From contig PCDI01000006.1 of the NCBI GenBank assembly GCA_002778195.1, forward strand, positions 1,183,950-1,247,949: a stretch of DNA of 64,000 nucleotides, given 5' to 3'. The first letter of the stretch is position 1, and each line of letters opens with the position of its first letter. This document shows, one piece after another, positions 31,040 to 43,039 of the stretch. The position numbers and the translations under genes are program-made. Under the pieces are notes generated by a model that was not told the DNA's origin, made no database searches, and saw only the letters and a list, made by a program, of their open reading frames with translations. Source of the DNA: Raffaelea ambrosiae (lineage: Eukaryota; Ascomycota; Sordariomycetes; Ophiostomatales; Ophiostomataceae).

Positions 31040-32545
31040 TTAGTTGTCGACCGGCTTCCCGGCAAACTCGGTCCACAGTCGGTCCGCCAGCAGCCGCTCC
31101 ATGTCGTCGGCGAAGCCGCACACAAACATCTCCACGCCCGGCTTGGCCGGGTTGTCGGGCAGCCGGATCTGGAACGAGTGGCACACGCCGGCGGCGGGCA
31201 CACGGACGGCCTGGAGGACGTCGCCGAAGGCCGGGCCCCACTGGATGTCGTAGAAGGGGAACTCGCCCCACGACGACATGAGCATGTGGTGGCCGGGCAT
31301 GTCGAGGAACATGGTCGGGGTCAGGCGGTTCATGTCGACCAGCCGGTCGACCCAGGTCGTGATGGAGTCGAGGTAGCCGGCGCCGGGGTCGGCCGCGGCC
31401 ACGGCGCGCCGCACCACGACGGCGACGTCGGCCAGGGAGGCGTCGCGCACCAGCGCGGGCAGCGGCAGCACCGCGGGGGCGAAGCCGAGGATGTTGCCGA
31501 GGGTGTGCTTGTGCACGGGGACGCTGGCCCGGCGACGGGCGTCCAGGGCGACGCCGATGATGGACGGCGTGGCGGTGTCCTCGGCGGTGAGGGTGCCGGC
31601 GACGACGTTGGGGTGCTGGGCGGCCTGGACGCAGCGCCAGACGAGCGCGGTGACGACGTCGTTGGTGCTCAGAAAGGCCATGTCGGGGGCGCCCGGGGTG
31701 CGGGTCAGGGGGGTGGTGTTGGGGGGCGCGCAGAGGGCCTTGAGGGCGGCGATCTTGGCGGGGGTGAAGCGGAAGACGTGGCCGACGTGGTCCGCGGCCA
31801 GCAGCTTCGGGGGAAGGCCGGTGGGGGTAAAGGGCAGCTCGACGTACTCGGGGTGGTCCTGGGGCTGGCCCAGCGTGCGGTGGCGGTTCTTGTCGGCGTA
31901 GGCCTGCATGAGCTTGGCGCGGTCGGCGACGGGGATCTCGGCGGGCGCGTCGACGGCGAGGCCCTGGGCGCGGCGGACGTCCTCGGCCAGCAGCTGGGTG
32001 AACTTGTAGGCGGTGGTGCCGTCGGCGTAGGCGTGCATGATGAGCGTGCACAGCACCAGGCCGCCGCGCACGTAGTTGGCCTGCACCATGACCACGTTCA
32101 TGCGGTCGCCCGGCTTGGGCCACTCGCCGGTGCGGCCGCGCAGGCAGAACGTGTCGACGGGAAACGCCGCGGGCGGGAAGCCGCGGCGCGCCAGCTCCGC
32201 AAACGACGGCACGCCGGGGTCCGGCCGCAGGTCCTTGGCGACAAAGTCCTCGATCTCGTCGTCGGCGTAGCGCCGCAGCTGCAGCCGGCCCGCCTGCTTG
32301 CCGCTGGGGTCGGGCAGCGGGACGGCCTCGCACCCGGCCACGGGGACGCGCGCCTTGAAGCTGCTAAAGGCCGTCTGCAAGACCGTGTGGATGGCCGCCT
32401 GGTCGTAGTCGTCCGCCAGCCGGAACAGGAGCATGGTCCGGATCCAGCCCTTGGGGCCGACCTGCTCTGTGGGCAGCAGGGGCGGGGCCAGATCCAGCAG
32501 CGTAGGAGCGGCCGCGCCGTGTGTTGTGTTGATCGGCTCACCCAT
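31040..32545 (-). CDS. BAHD-like acyltransferase (trichothecene 3-O-acetyltransferase-type transferase family)
   Basis: An intronless frame of 501 residues. The catalytic HxxxDG motif is HAYADG at residues 171-176, and the C-terminal structural motif is DIQWGPAFGD, the counterpart of DFGWG. The N-terminal PTLLDLAPPLLPTEQVG block and the spacing of about 260-270 residues between motifs fit the fungal transferase family that transfers acetyl or other acyl groups from CoA to hydroxyls of secondary metabolites. No other secondary-metabolite gene lies within 10 kb, so the acceptor is unknown and a detoxifying acetylation is as likely as biosynthesis. The start at 32545 is preferred to an in-frame ATG seven codons upstream. 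Confidence 0.85.
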   Translation of the reverse strand: MGEPINTTHGAAAPTLLDLAPPLLPTEQVGPKGWIRTMLLFRLADDYDQAAIHTVLQTAFSSFKARVPVAGCEAVPLPDPSGKQAGRLQLRRYADDEIEDFVAKDLRPDPGVPSFAELARRGFPPAAFPVDTFCLRGRTGEWPKPGDRMNVVMVQANYVRGGLVLCTLIMHAYADGTTAYKFTQLLAEDVRRAQGLAVDAPAEIPVADRAKLMQAYADKNRHRTLGQPQDHPEYVELPFTPTGLPPKLLAADHVGHVFRFTPAKIAALKALCAPPNTTPLTRTPGAPDMAFLSTNDVVTALVWRCVQAAQHPNVVAGTLTAEDTATPSIIGVALDARRRASVPVHKHTLGNILGFAPAVLPLPALVRDASLADVAVVVRRAVAAADPGAGYLDSITTWVDRLVDMNRLTPTMFLDMPGHHMLMSSWGEFPFYDIQWGPAFGDVLQAVRVPAAGVCHSFQIRLPDNPAKPGVEMFVCGFADDMERLLADRLWTEFAGKPVDN

Positions 32546-33593
32546 GGTGGCAGTGCGGTAGAACAATGCTTGCTTTTTCTTTGTCTTTGTGATGGAGCAA
32601 TAGGATGCGCACGAAGAGCAGGGAATGGGAGGAGAAAAAAAAGATTGCTCATTATGGAGGCCATGGGGGCACGGGGGCCGAACTTATACGAGTCCAGCGT
32701 ATGTATCTGAAAAGGGGCTTATAAGGAAAAAAGCAGATCCCTAGCCCAAGACAGCAGCAGCCGAGGCAGAAACGGACGGGCGTGACGATTGGGGGAATCT
32801 GTTTCCTGAGGTAGTTATTCCGTTTCTTCCGTTTCATTGCGGTTGCATTGTGCTGGCTAGGGGGGGGGGGGTGCTTTTTTTGTCCTTGCTTCAGACTGGC
32901 AGGCAACGAAAAGCGATGTGTCTGATAACTGTGCCAAAGAAGCGGCTATTGCCGCGTGGTGTAAAAAGGTACCCTGCCCGGGCTGCATTGTGCACACTCA
33001 CTCTGCATACACCGTACACGACCAGGGACGCTCTGCCGCTGTTGCATACATGCCATGTAGTAACAACCGCGTCCCACGTACTGTGGCACCAGGAGACCCG
33101 GCCATCGTACTACTTGCTGTGCATTCCTGGGCAATCGGGCCGTGTAGGTGTGATCGAAGCTGTCAAATCAATAGAGAGCCGTTCATGGGCACGCGGCCAA
33201 AGGGGAAGGATCAACAAGAAAACAGCCGAGAAGACGAGCCACAGAAAAGGGGAACGGGGACAATGCATCGTTGTGACACAGGGGAGACTGTCTCCACGAG
33301 AATACGATGCCGGACGACGATCGGCAGAGTTGTGCAAACCCTCTTTTTTTCTTTCTTTTTTTTGGTTTTCTCGAGGGAGAATGAAACAAGCATCTTCTGG
33401 ATGGAGACCGGGACGTGGTCGTCGTTCGGCTCTTAATGATCCTTTTGCCTGCACCTCTCGCTTTTCTTTCGTCCCCGAACTGCCGTTTCCGACTGCGCTC
33501 CCCTTCTGCCTGCTCGACCTGTCCAACACACCGTGCTCTGCCTACTTGCCACGTCTTTCCCTTTTTGATTTCTGCCTTCTTTGTCTGCCCATC
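32546..33593. other. spacer with homopolymer tracts
   Basis: This is the divergent promoter region between the acyltransferase and the PTH11-like gene. It holds a G run near 32860-32872, a T run beside it, and a T-rich tract near 33345-33370. No gene recognised. Confidence 0.4.
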
Positions 33594-35037
33594 ATGGCTT
33601 ACGACCCGGCCATTATCACGATCTTTGGCTATCCCCCCGACGGGCTGGACCTGAACTCAGAGGTGACCACCCGGTACAATATTGTGATGGGATGCATGCT
33701 GGCGCTGGCCTGCTTTATTGTGGCCTTGCGTGTATGGGTTCGATTGGACAGATCCAATCTGTGGTACGACGACTACGCCGTGATTCTTGCTCTGGTATGT
33801 TTTTCTTCTGAGTTCCTTTTTTTTTTTTTTTTCCTTCTTCTTTCGTGTTCACAGAAATCCTGACAGTCCAACAGTTTGTCACCAGCGCGACAATTGCAAC
33901 ATCCATCATCGGTAAGCTTACGGCCAAAATACAAAGTCCATCGTTGGGATGCATCTGGACGCCTCGTGAACTGACTGCAGGACAACAGCTGGCAAACGAG
34001 GTGCCGGAGAACACATCTGGAACAGCACGCTCGAGCGCTTCGTCGGCCTGCTCAAAGTCGTGTATGCCGAGCCCTATGTCTATGCGCTCGCGGTCACCAC
34101 CTCCAAGGTCAGCGTGCTGCTGCTGTACCGCCGCGTCTTCCACGTCCGCTCTGGCGTCAGCGTGACGCTGTTCAAGTACATGTTCGCCCTCGCCTCGTTC
34201 ATGACCGGCAGCTATCCCCTGATCCTGTGGATCACCATGGCCTGCGCCTGCCAGCCCATCAGCTTCTACTGGAACCAGTACCTCGGCGCGCACGGCTCGT
34301 GCATCAACGTGGAGCTGTTCTTCCTTGTGCTCGGCATCGTCAACATGATCAACGACGTCATCATCCTGACGGTGCCGATTCCGATGATCTTGTCGCTCAA
34401 GATGAACTCGGCCATGAAGATCTCGGTCCTCAGCGTGATGATGCTGGGTGGCATGTGAGTATTCGGTCGTTTGTTCGGTTGTTTTGTCCTCGTTCTGTCG
34501 CTCTTTCGCACTAATTCCATCAGTGTCTGCGTGGCCAGCATCTTCCGCATCTACTACCTCAACGGCCTCTTCAAAAGCGTCGACGTCTCCTGGTGGATGG
34601 GCCCCTCCTTCGCCTGGTCCTCCATCGAGCCGCTCGTCGCCATCATTGCCGCCTGCCTGCCCACCCTCGCACCGCTCTTCCGCGCCATCCACCTCAAGAC
34701 CTCGAGCAATGGCTCCGGCGGCAACAGCGGCGGCCCGTACATCCAGTCTGGCAGCCACCACCTGAGCAGCCACAACAACCGCGGCCGCCACAACATCACC
34801 GGCGCGTCTCGTGGGGGTGCCAGCGGAGACCACCTGCGCAACGACGACGAGATCGAGCTGACGTGTGCCATTGAGGGAGGACATCCGAGCGCTGCCGCCA
34901 CGGCCAGGGGCAGCACCCGCTCGGAAGTCGCCGCTACGGAGACGACACAAAGCAAGGGCGGTGGCAGTTCCGACGGCGAGGACGACCGCCAGATCCATGT
35001 GTGGACACAGGTGTCGGTGGCCCACGAAAAGCGTTGA
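33594..35037 (+). CDS. PTH11/SAT4-type rhodopsin-domain membrane protein
   Basis: Four exons (33594-33794, 33875-33911, 33989-34454, 34524-35037) splice in phase to 405 residues. Seven hydrophobic segments are present. The family pattern is clear: ALRVWVRLDRSNLWYDDYAV after helix 1, GKRGAGEHIWNSTLERF before helix 3, AVTTSKVSVLLLYRRVF in helix 3, LWITMACACQPISFYWNQ around helix 4, INDVIILTVPIPMILSL in helix 5, VCVASIFRIYYLNGL in helix 6 and WSSIEPLVAIIAACLPTLAP in helix 7. A Gly/Ser/His-rich cytoplasmic tail follows. The small second exon (37 bases) is easily missed and is needed to keep phase. It is a plasma-membrane protein of unknown ligand. Confidence 0.85.
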
Positions 35038-37374
35038 AAGGCGAGGCGTGCGGTGAGTTGGCACTGCCTCCCTGTCTGCTCTGGTTTTTTGCTTCTTTTT
35101 TCTTCTTTTTTTTTTCTTTTTTTTCTTTCTTTTTCTTTCCTCCCAAGGAAAGTCGACCCATGTGTTCCGTTAGACAATCCCGGAAAAGGGAAAACATTGG
35201 CGTTTGGGCGAGCTGTGGCCCTTTCAGTCATGAGCGATTTCTTGACTGTTCATTTAGAGTAAAAGTACATAGTGGAAAATAGACGTTACTTGGTACCAGG
35301 CCACGTCGTACTGTGCCATACCTGGAACGCAGCGGACCAGCAGGCGTACAACTAGAGGTCGATCCTCGCCGGCAAGCGCATCCGCACTAGACGGACAAAG
35401 TGACAGCCGAAGAGCTCGGTGCGTCCTTTGTTAGACGACCGTTGGCGTCTGGGACTAGGTGCCATCGACCCATACGAGCGCTATCCCCCCCCAATGTGCA
35501 CCGTGCCTGACAAGCGAGTACGAGTAGACAAATTGGGCAACGGCTGGAAATTCCATCAACCGTTGGATCGTGCAGTCCGAGAAACGTTCCTCTGCGCCAT
35601 GGCCAAGAACGGACCAACAGAGGGCTGATCAGCAGGGAGAGGCCGGTTGGGGTAGAAAATGTAGAAAAAGGGCCTTTGAAGACACGGTGTGCCCTGCAAT
35701 GCCACCGTCGATGTCTCCATACGAAGAGTCTGCGAATGTACTCGTCGTAGACAGAAAACCGTCGCAAGCCGGTAGCATTCCGCGGTGGATGCTGGGTCTG
35801 TCTCTCTGACCGGCACTATCCACAAACCGTTCCCGATGGCACCGTCGCATCCTGTCTGGTCCCCAGCCCAGCACCAGCCACAGACGCTGAACCGGGGTTT
35901 GGGGCCAACCGTTGGCCCTGTTGCAGCACAAGCGGGACGCCTGTGATGTCTGTGTGGGTGGGTGCGCTCTGGCGAGTTGCCGGAAAGTGCAGAGACCTCG
36001 CCGGCATGGATGCCCGAACTGGACAGACAAAACTGCCAACCTGCAACCCTCTCAAACGACAAGCACTCCACACGTCCATTTCCGCGCGCGCAGCAGAGCG
36101 CTCTGCGATATTGGCAACATGCGGTGCGCTCGTACGACGGCCAGCAGTCCCAAGTCGTCCCTTGTCCCGGGACTCCTACGCGTGCGGCTTGTGTGCGCAG
36201 TCGCATTGGCTCCCAGTACTTGCGAAAAACAACCCCCGACCCCTCGCAGCCTCTGTTGCCAAAACACCAGAGAGATGTCACAAAATCACCCGTGCAGGGC
36301 CAAGGGACAGGTCCTGCAGAGGAAAGGAGTTCATGCGACCCTGTCTCTCGGCAGGACCCTTGCGTTCCTCGGCCGATTTATTGCACAATACGAAATACTA
36401 TGGAGCAAGGGCCTGCGGTCAATTCCGTCCTGCGTCTCAACCGTTGTGCACAGCAAGCTGGGCAGAGTTCAGGTGGCGCAACTTCTCAGTTGTGTTCAGA
36501 AACTCAACTCTGTTGGGATGCATCTTGTGCCTTTCGTATCCGCTTCGTTTCTGGCGGGCTTTGCAGCAAGGACAGTCATGGAGTCATGGACCGTTGCACG
36601 GAATGGCCGAGCCCGTGTTCAGAGGAATGCTGACAGACGGCTCCCGTCTCGTCTGCCAAGCTCTCACCTTGGAAAGTTGCATTAAAGTTCTGACGCACGG
36701 CGGCTTTCGCAGAGATGCGGACGGAAACGGCAGTGGTGTCTGCGCCAATAAGCATTCTCGAAACAGTACACTGGGTGCGTGATGGTAGGGTGGTGAGTCA
36801 CTGTTTCTATTGTCATTTTTTCGGTCTCCTTTCAATTTCTGGACGAGCTGGCTAAAAAAAGACGAACATGCAGCAGCTAGTCATATGTCAACTATGTTAT
36901 ACAGATTCTACCAGCAAACAACAGCAGTCAGCCAACCACGTGACAGCAAGCAGTCCGATCCGGCTTTTTGCCAGTTTCCGCGTCTCTCTTCCCCTGCTTG
37001 GCGACGTTCTGTTCACAAGATAAGAAACCCCGCTGATACTGGACGGGCCAATGTGGTGATGCAGGTCCGCCGAGCTAGCAGATGAGGCGGCCAGCTGCCC
37101 GTGCCGGAGACTCCTTCCTTATCTTCTCCCTCTGCGAGATAGGGGATGCTCCTTCGACGCGGGCGATGCACTCTGCAGCAGAGGGACGGGCCAATTGCTC
37201 CTGTGCTCGTAGTTTGGGCAAGTGTCTGCGATGCGGGCGAACTACTCAACGAGCCCGTATCTGGGGAACTGGCCTCCATATTTTTAACTACATCTGACGT
37301 GATCGAAACCGCGAGAGACCCGTAATTTTGTCCAACGACCATCTTTCAGCGGCTTTCTGTCGACCCCTTTCACT
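35038..37374. other. 2.3 kb region with no recognisable gene
   Basis: Overlapping open frames of 80-280 codons lie on both strands (for example 35556-36281 minus, 35912-36782 plus), but none shows a domain, sensible composition or splice partners, and they overlap one another. A T-rich tract lies at 35085-35145. The GC content with no coding signal suggests an old decayed sequence rather than a young AT-rich repeat. Confidence 0.4.
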
Positions 37375-38584
37375 ATGCCCTCTGCTACGAACAGCAGCAG
37401 CATAGAGGTTACGCCTCTCGTACACGCACCCGAGAAGAAGATCAATGTAATTGCGTCCTCCTCGACATTCTTGTGTAGTCGACCCCCTGCTTTAACAAGA
37501 TCTCCCAGTTTGGTGCCGTTCTTACCGGAGCCGACCTCAACAACCTAGACGATGCTGCCTTTGCGACGATCCGCCATGCACTGTACACACACCAGGTCGT
37601 CATCCTGAAGGGCCAGCAAGACCTGGAGCCGGCCAACCAATTCCACTTCTGCAGCCGCTTCAACCCAGGCGGCGCAGTCGCGACCCACGGGTTCGGATAC
37701 GGCCTGTCCACGGCCAAGGAGCTGGGACCGCTCGCGGTACGAGACGAGGATGGACGGCGGTCCACGGGAAGACGAACATGCAGTGCCCCGGTTTTGCTCA
37801 CATCGTTGCCCCTCCACAGAAAGCTCGCTACATCGAGATCCCCGGCTCGGGCGGGCGGCGTCACCCTCGTCGGCCACGGGTACCAAGGCCAAGACCACTA
37901 CGGCCTGCGCGACCTCACCCTCCAGTCGTTCTCGCACGTCGACTACCACGACAACCCGCTGTCCCCGGCGGCCATGGACGCCGGCCAGACCCGCTTCGTC
38001 GCCTTCCACTTTGACGGCAAGATCTACGGCGCCCACCCGTCGCGGGTCACGACGCTTCGCTGCGTGCAGGCGCCCGGCGGGCCCGACCAGACGATCCGCT
38101 TCGACGACGGCACCGGTACCCGCTGCTGTGGGTCAACCCGGTGACCGGCGAACGGAGCCTGCAGGTGATGCCGGAGACGGTGCACAGGCTGTACCTCCGC
38201 GACGGGCCGGACGCAGAGGCGCGTGTCGTGGAGGACGGCGAGGCGATCCGGGTCTTCCTCAACACGTTCTTTGATCGCGTCATGCAGCCCGCGTACGTCT
38301 TGCTCGCGGCCTGCGAGGAAGGCGACATGGTTGCCTGGAACAACTGGGTAGGGTTCTCCGTCTCCGTGCCGTCCTGCGACCATGGGCGTGGATGGCTAAC
38401 CATGCACAGGGAGTCATGCATAGTGCCATCGAGTACCCTGCGTCTTTTGGGCCACGGTCCAGTACGTCTCTCTTCCTCTCTCGGGTCTCTGGCTGCCCAC
38501 ATCTGCTAATGAGCTCGCGCAGTGCACCAGTGCCACGTCGCGTCGGCCACAGCACCTCTTGGTCCCCAGGATCTTCGGCCATGA
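37375..38584 (+). pseudogene. decayed TauD/TfdA-type 2-oxoglutarate dioxygenase
   Basis: The start region (ATG 37375) and FGAVLTGADLNNLDDAAF, IRHALYTHQVVILKGQ match the N-terminus of fungal TauD-like dioxygenases. After an intron, IEIPGSG must shift one base (near 37855) to reach GVTLVGHGYQGQDHYGL. The iron-binding HxD is HFD in RFVAFHFDGKIYG. Near 38112-38120 the sequence jumps from RFDDGTG directly to PLLWVNPVTGERSLQV, in another frame. In intact relatives some 80-100 residues lie between these blocks. The distal iron ligand (NNW then GVMHSAIEYP after an intron) and the C-terminus QCHVASATAPLGP survive. An internal deletion plus frameshifts means no working enzyme. It converges on a similarly damaged permease. 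Confidence 0.7.
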
Positions 38585-38759
38585 ACGAAGACGGGCCATT
38601 GGGGGGGGGGGATTAGAGGAAAAGGATGCGGGAGAAAACCAGTACTCTCACGTAGCGGCTTGCATGATGGAATACAAGTGGGTCATTGTGGTGCTCTGTA
38701 ACATAGCTCTTGGGCATCGAAAGAACACGTCAACCCAGTACCCTGTACGCTATCCGTTT

Positions 38760-40327
38760 CCGTAGCGACGTCTTGGCAGGCGGGTGCGCCGCCTTTTCTG
38801 CAGCCCGTCTCTGGTCATCCTCGTTGAACCATTCGGCTGCCGTAGTCCATGTCCTGGGCGCGGACAATCTTGGTCTTGCGAATGATCTAGGAGAACCAGT
38901 TGTAGGCGACGACGGTCTTGTTGTTGCAGCGGAGGTAGCCGAGGCCGCCGCCGATGAGGACGGAGAGGGCGAGGGCGACGTAGGGGCGGCCGTGGCGGTC
39001 CTTGCGGTCCAAGTGCGGCAGGATGAGGTGCAGATCCGAGAGGCCGGCGCGGCAGCGGCTGGCGATGTAGACGCTGGTGATGCCGCAGCTCAGCACGGAC
39101 GGTCGCGCGGGGGTCCCGGGCCTCGGCGGCAATGATGGCAATGTAGTCGCCGCCGCCAAGGCTAAAGGCAGCCTGGATCAGAGACGCGCAGATGCCCTGG
39201 AGGCCGTTGTGGAAAGCACCCGGTCGCGTCCCGTACCGGAAGACGACGGGGCCGTGTGTGGCGGCCATGCCGCCGCTAGTCATGATGATCATGAAGACGA
39301 TCATGCCCACGACGGTGACGCACTTGAAGATCGACTAGACGGCCGTTAGAAGGGCAGAGAGACGGATGGAGCAGCAATCCTACCATGACAACTTCGAGGT
39401 GGCCGTAGATCTGAATCGTTAACATGTTGGCAATGACCAGCACGACGAGGATGGTGGTGATCCACGCTGCCAGCGGGGATGACTCCTGTTTCGGGCCAGA
39501 ATTGGAGGACACTGTGGGCGGCAGTGATCGTAGCCGGGATCTGGAAGGTCAGTCCTGCTGTCCATTGCGCAGTTGGGTTGGACTCGAACCAGCCTACCAT
39601 CATGATCCAGTTGAACCAGTAGTTGATGCCGTTTGCAACTCCTCCTCTGTGTCATCCAAGCCCAGCCAGACAAAGTCGTGTAAGATGAAAGGAGCCGTAC
39701 CCAACGCAGGATCCACGTATTCCATCGATGGTCGGCTGGGTCAGTATTGGCTGGTGACCACCCTCTGCTTTGTATTTGTCATTGTAGACGAAGCCAAAGC
39801 ATGAACATGAAAACACCGCTGATCGGCTTCTAGGCAGTCTATCAAGCTTGCATTAGCAATACATCCATAGCCCATCCACCGTAGAGACAACGGAGAAAAG
39901 CATGCTTACCATTTCGCCAATGGAGATAGACATGAGATACACGATGAATCTGTTGTTGCATGTTAGAAAAAAAATACCCTAAAATACCCACATTATATGG
40001 GCTTCCATTCGTTTCGTGAGACTCACGCCATGACAGTGTACGTGATGGCAATACCGGCCGGGCCTGCTTTGGCCAGGGCCGAGCCGGTGCCGACCCAGAG
40101 GCACGTACCGATGCCGGCACCTCTTGCGTGTCAGCAAGGAACATCCCGTGTCTCTCTCTGGCCTCTCTGGTGTGGACGCACCGAAACTCGTCGTCATAAT
40201 CTGCCGACGGGTCAGGGTGCGTCTGTAGCCCACGTCGTCACGGCAAGGGCCCTTCGACCGTCTCGGCCGTCGGGTCGGCAGACAGGACCGCGGTCTGGGC
40301 CGCGATTTTGCTTTCAATGTCCGACAT
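38760..40327 (-). pseudogene. decayed amino-acid permease (AAT/APC family)
   Basis: From ATG 40327 the N-terminus MSDIESKIAAQ leads to the helix 1 motif GIGTCLWVGTGSALAKAGP and, after an intron, VYLMSISIGEM. Then INYWFNWIMMVGWFESN leads to a one-base shift near 39468-39480 before LAAWITTILVVLVIANM. RYGTRPGAFHNGLQGICAS and FSLGGGDYIAIIAAEARDPR are intact. At about 39090-39101 the sequence jumps to LSCGITSVYIASR, losing roughly 60-70 residues and changing frame. DRKDRHGRPYVALALSVLIG follows, and a stop after YNWFS (38887-38889) removes the last third. Several lesions make it non-functional. Confidence 0.7.
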
Positions 40328-41426
40328 GATGGCTACTGTTGTTGCGGAAATTCAAAGCAGGTTGGACCACTACTCGTGCAGCGTGGTGTAGGTGCTGTTC
40401 AGGAGAACGTGAAAAATGACAATACATGGCCCACTGCTGGCGAGCAGCAAAAGTGGAATAAATTCAAAATCCAAAACATTGCAGCCAGCATATCTATCTC
40501 TCATATTTGTGCGTACTCGGTGACGAGAGTCAAGGCATGGCGGAACTCCCAGAGGGGAAGCACATCTTTCTTGTCCACGCCCAATCCAAGTGCCCCTGTT
40601 TTTTAGAAGCACGGGATGGTGACAAGATCGTAGCGAGAAGAAGCCACCAACTGTTCCCGTGGTGACCCAGTCCATAATCAATCGTGCCTGCTGCGGCGTG
40701 CCACACACGCAGGAGAAAAAGATAGGACATGCGTCCCAACTCCCGCATCCAAAGCACAGAAGCGTGGGCCCAAAAGACGGGCGCTGGCACTCTTATCTGT
40801 GGACATGTGCGGGGGGACAGACGACTGAATGAACGCATCCAACTACACCGGGGTTGCATTCTGCGTGGGTGCCGATCGCACGTAGTGCAACTCCCAAAGG
40901 GGCAATGGTTTACGGCGGCGGAGCATATCAAAGGTGTGGGTCCGAAGGGGGTTTAGATACTCCAGCTCGGAGAACACACCTCGCGAAGTCCCAGGAAGGA
41001 ACGCCCACGGCGAGAGTTATTCGCTCCTGTCGGCCCTACTGCCTGCTGCCTGCTGCCTGCTGACTGTCCGCCGTTATCGCCTGGCACGCCAGCGATCCTC
41101 CTGGCCACCCAACTTGTCCGGGGTTGTGCCGGGGCTGCTGAGCATTTCGGGTCTTTTAGGCGACCGGTATCGAGGACGGCTATCCGGGGGTATACCATGC
41201 CCGCTTTGGGTAAGGTGTGGCTGTTCCCGCATAGTGTGGTGTAGACCGCGCTGTTCCCATGGCACCACTTCTGGCGAAGCTGAAGTCGGGCCTTCCTCCG
41301 GAACGCTATATGGTATATAACGAGCGTGTTTCCGGATAGACGTCAATCCGGGCCCCAGGGGACCTTTGCAAGATCAATCGATCCATCGATAAAACGAAGA
41401 ACTGTACGCACGTCTTGCGCTTGACC
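40328..41426. other. spacer; no gene recognised
   Basis: This 1.1 kb lies upstream of both the dead permease and the DUF3445 gene. Short open frames only. Confidence 0.4.
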
Positions 41427-42783
41427 ATGTCGATCTCTCAGGTCTGGCCGCTGCCGTGGGGGGTCTCCAGCCCGGTGGCCACATTGGCGATGGTCGTGGG
41501 CGCCGTGCTCTGTCTCGTGTCGCTTGTGCGCCGCCGGCCGACGAGGCCGTCGAGCCCGGTGAGCAGCCCGCCATCGAACGGCGCGGCTCGCTATGGCAGC
41601 GGCACAAAGTCCTTTGCCAAGTCCACGGAGATCGAGGCCCTGGCCGATTTCGACTGGCGGACGGAAGAGCCGCTGCAGCTTCGGCCGTTCAAGCCCAAAT
41701 ACAACATGACCATGGGTGAGTCTCGGCCAGACACGTCGTGGCGACGTCTGTGCGACTGACGCGGTTCTCCAGCCCTGCAGAAAAGCACCATGTCCGAGCT
41801 CATCGTCATGGACAAGAACTACCTCGACCGCATCACGCTGCGCAAGCAGATCATGCGCGACCACCCGGACGTGACCGTGGCGGCGCATGCCGCGGCCGAG
41901 CCCGCCGTGCGCGAGTTCTACCGCTGGCTGATGGCCACCTACCTGCCCACGCGGTTCCCGACCATGTTCGTTATCCGGAACGGGCCCCCCCGCCTGCGGA
42001 ACCTTGTCGACGGCGCCGAGTACCCGCTGACGCCGCCGGCGTCGCCCCTGGAGGCGCTGCGGGCCCTCGGGGCGGTTGTGGATGACGACTTGAACTTTTT
42101 GTTGCCGCCGGCCGCGGCCGACGACGACGACGACAAGGGATATGTGTTGCGGGCCTTTGTGGGCTGCTTCCCCAGCGGCTTCGACATGCGCACCAAGCTC
42201 AACACGTCGATGCGGCGCATCCACCAGCCGGTGCCGCGCTACCGCGAAAAGATGGAGACGAGCATGGACCGGTTCTTTGCGCGGGTGGAGGTGGGGACGT
42301 TTGTCAAGCGAGCCAATGTGAGTTGGGGTGCCTGTGTGCCCGGGGGGTCCCTTGCCAAGACTGGAGACTAACTGGATGGTTCTACGCCCAAGTGGACCGT
42401 CTCGGACAAGCCCTTGTTTGCCATTTCCGGCAGCCATTACTACGACGGCGAGGTGAACCCGGCCGACACATTCCGTCTCGAAAAGGTGCGTCCCCGAATC
42501 GGTCCCCTATACCGGCCATGTCCCGGCCATGTCCCGTACTAACAACGGCCAGGCCCATGTACGCTGCGAGAGGCAGGTCCTCCACCGGCTGCCGCAGACG
42601 GGGGCGCTGCTCCTCAGCACCAAGACGTACATGTACCCGCTGGCGGAGGTGAAGCAGGAAGGGTCCGGGCCGGCGCTGACGGAGGCGATTGACGGGCTGT
42701 TCCGGGGCAACGTGCCGGAAATGGCGTTTTACAAGCGCGCGGTGAAATGGGGCGAGCCCGTCAAGGCGTATTTGGGGGCGTGA
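41427..42783 (+). CDS. DUF3445 haem-dependent oxidative demethylase-like protein
   Basis: Exons 41427-41715, 41773-42317, 42393-42485 and 42553-42783 splice in phase to 385 residues. An N-terminal hydrophobic segment (VATLAMVVGAVLCLVSLV, about residues 17-34) looks like a membrane anchor, followed by a Ser/Pro linker. The DUF3445 core then reads FKPKYNMTMALQKSTMSELI, MDKNYLDRITLRKQI, LMATYLPTRFP, VGCFPSGFDMRTKLNTSM, RIHQPVPRYREKMETSMDRF, VKRANWTVSDKPLF and CERQVLHRLPQTGALLLSTK. This family is related to the alpha subunit of haem-dependent oxidative N-demethylase, a PAS-like haem protein. The fungal substrate is unknown; the N-terminal anchor suggests endoplasmic-reticulum attachment. Confidence 0.85.
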
Positions 42784-43039
42784 GGGACGAAAGAATACAT
42801 ACTGGGTCTAGCTACAACACTGTCGTTTCCCGTAATCATGGCTGTATGACGACCAGTGCAGCGATGCTGTTGTGATGTCGTGTCAGTTGCTTTGCACCGG
42901 CACCAGGACGATTGTTGATCTCTTTCCTCTTTTTCTTTTCCTTGTTCTCCCGTCTGTCAAAAATAGGATGCTACAGCTGCTCGCAGCGCCGGATTGACTG
43001 CGACCGCACCCTCATGGAAGAGAGATCTTCCTGATTCCT

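Noticed and set aside
31178..32710. 510-codon plus-strand open frame over the acyltransferase
   Set aside because: Shadow frame of a GC-rich gene; no domain.
35556..36782. Several 200-280-codon overlapping open frames on both strands
   Set aside because: Mutually overlapping, no domain, no coding-like amino-acid composition, no splice partners.
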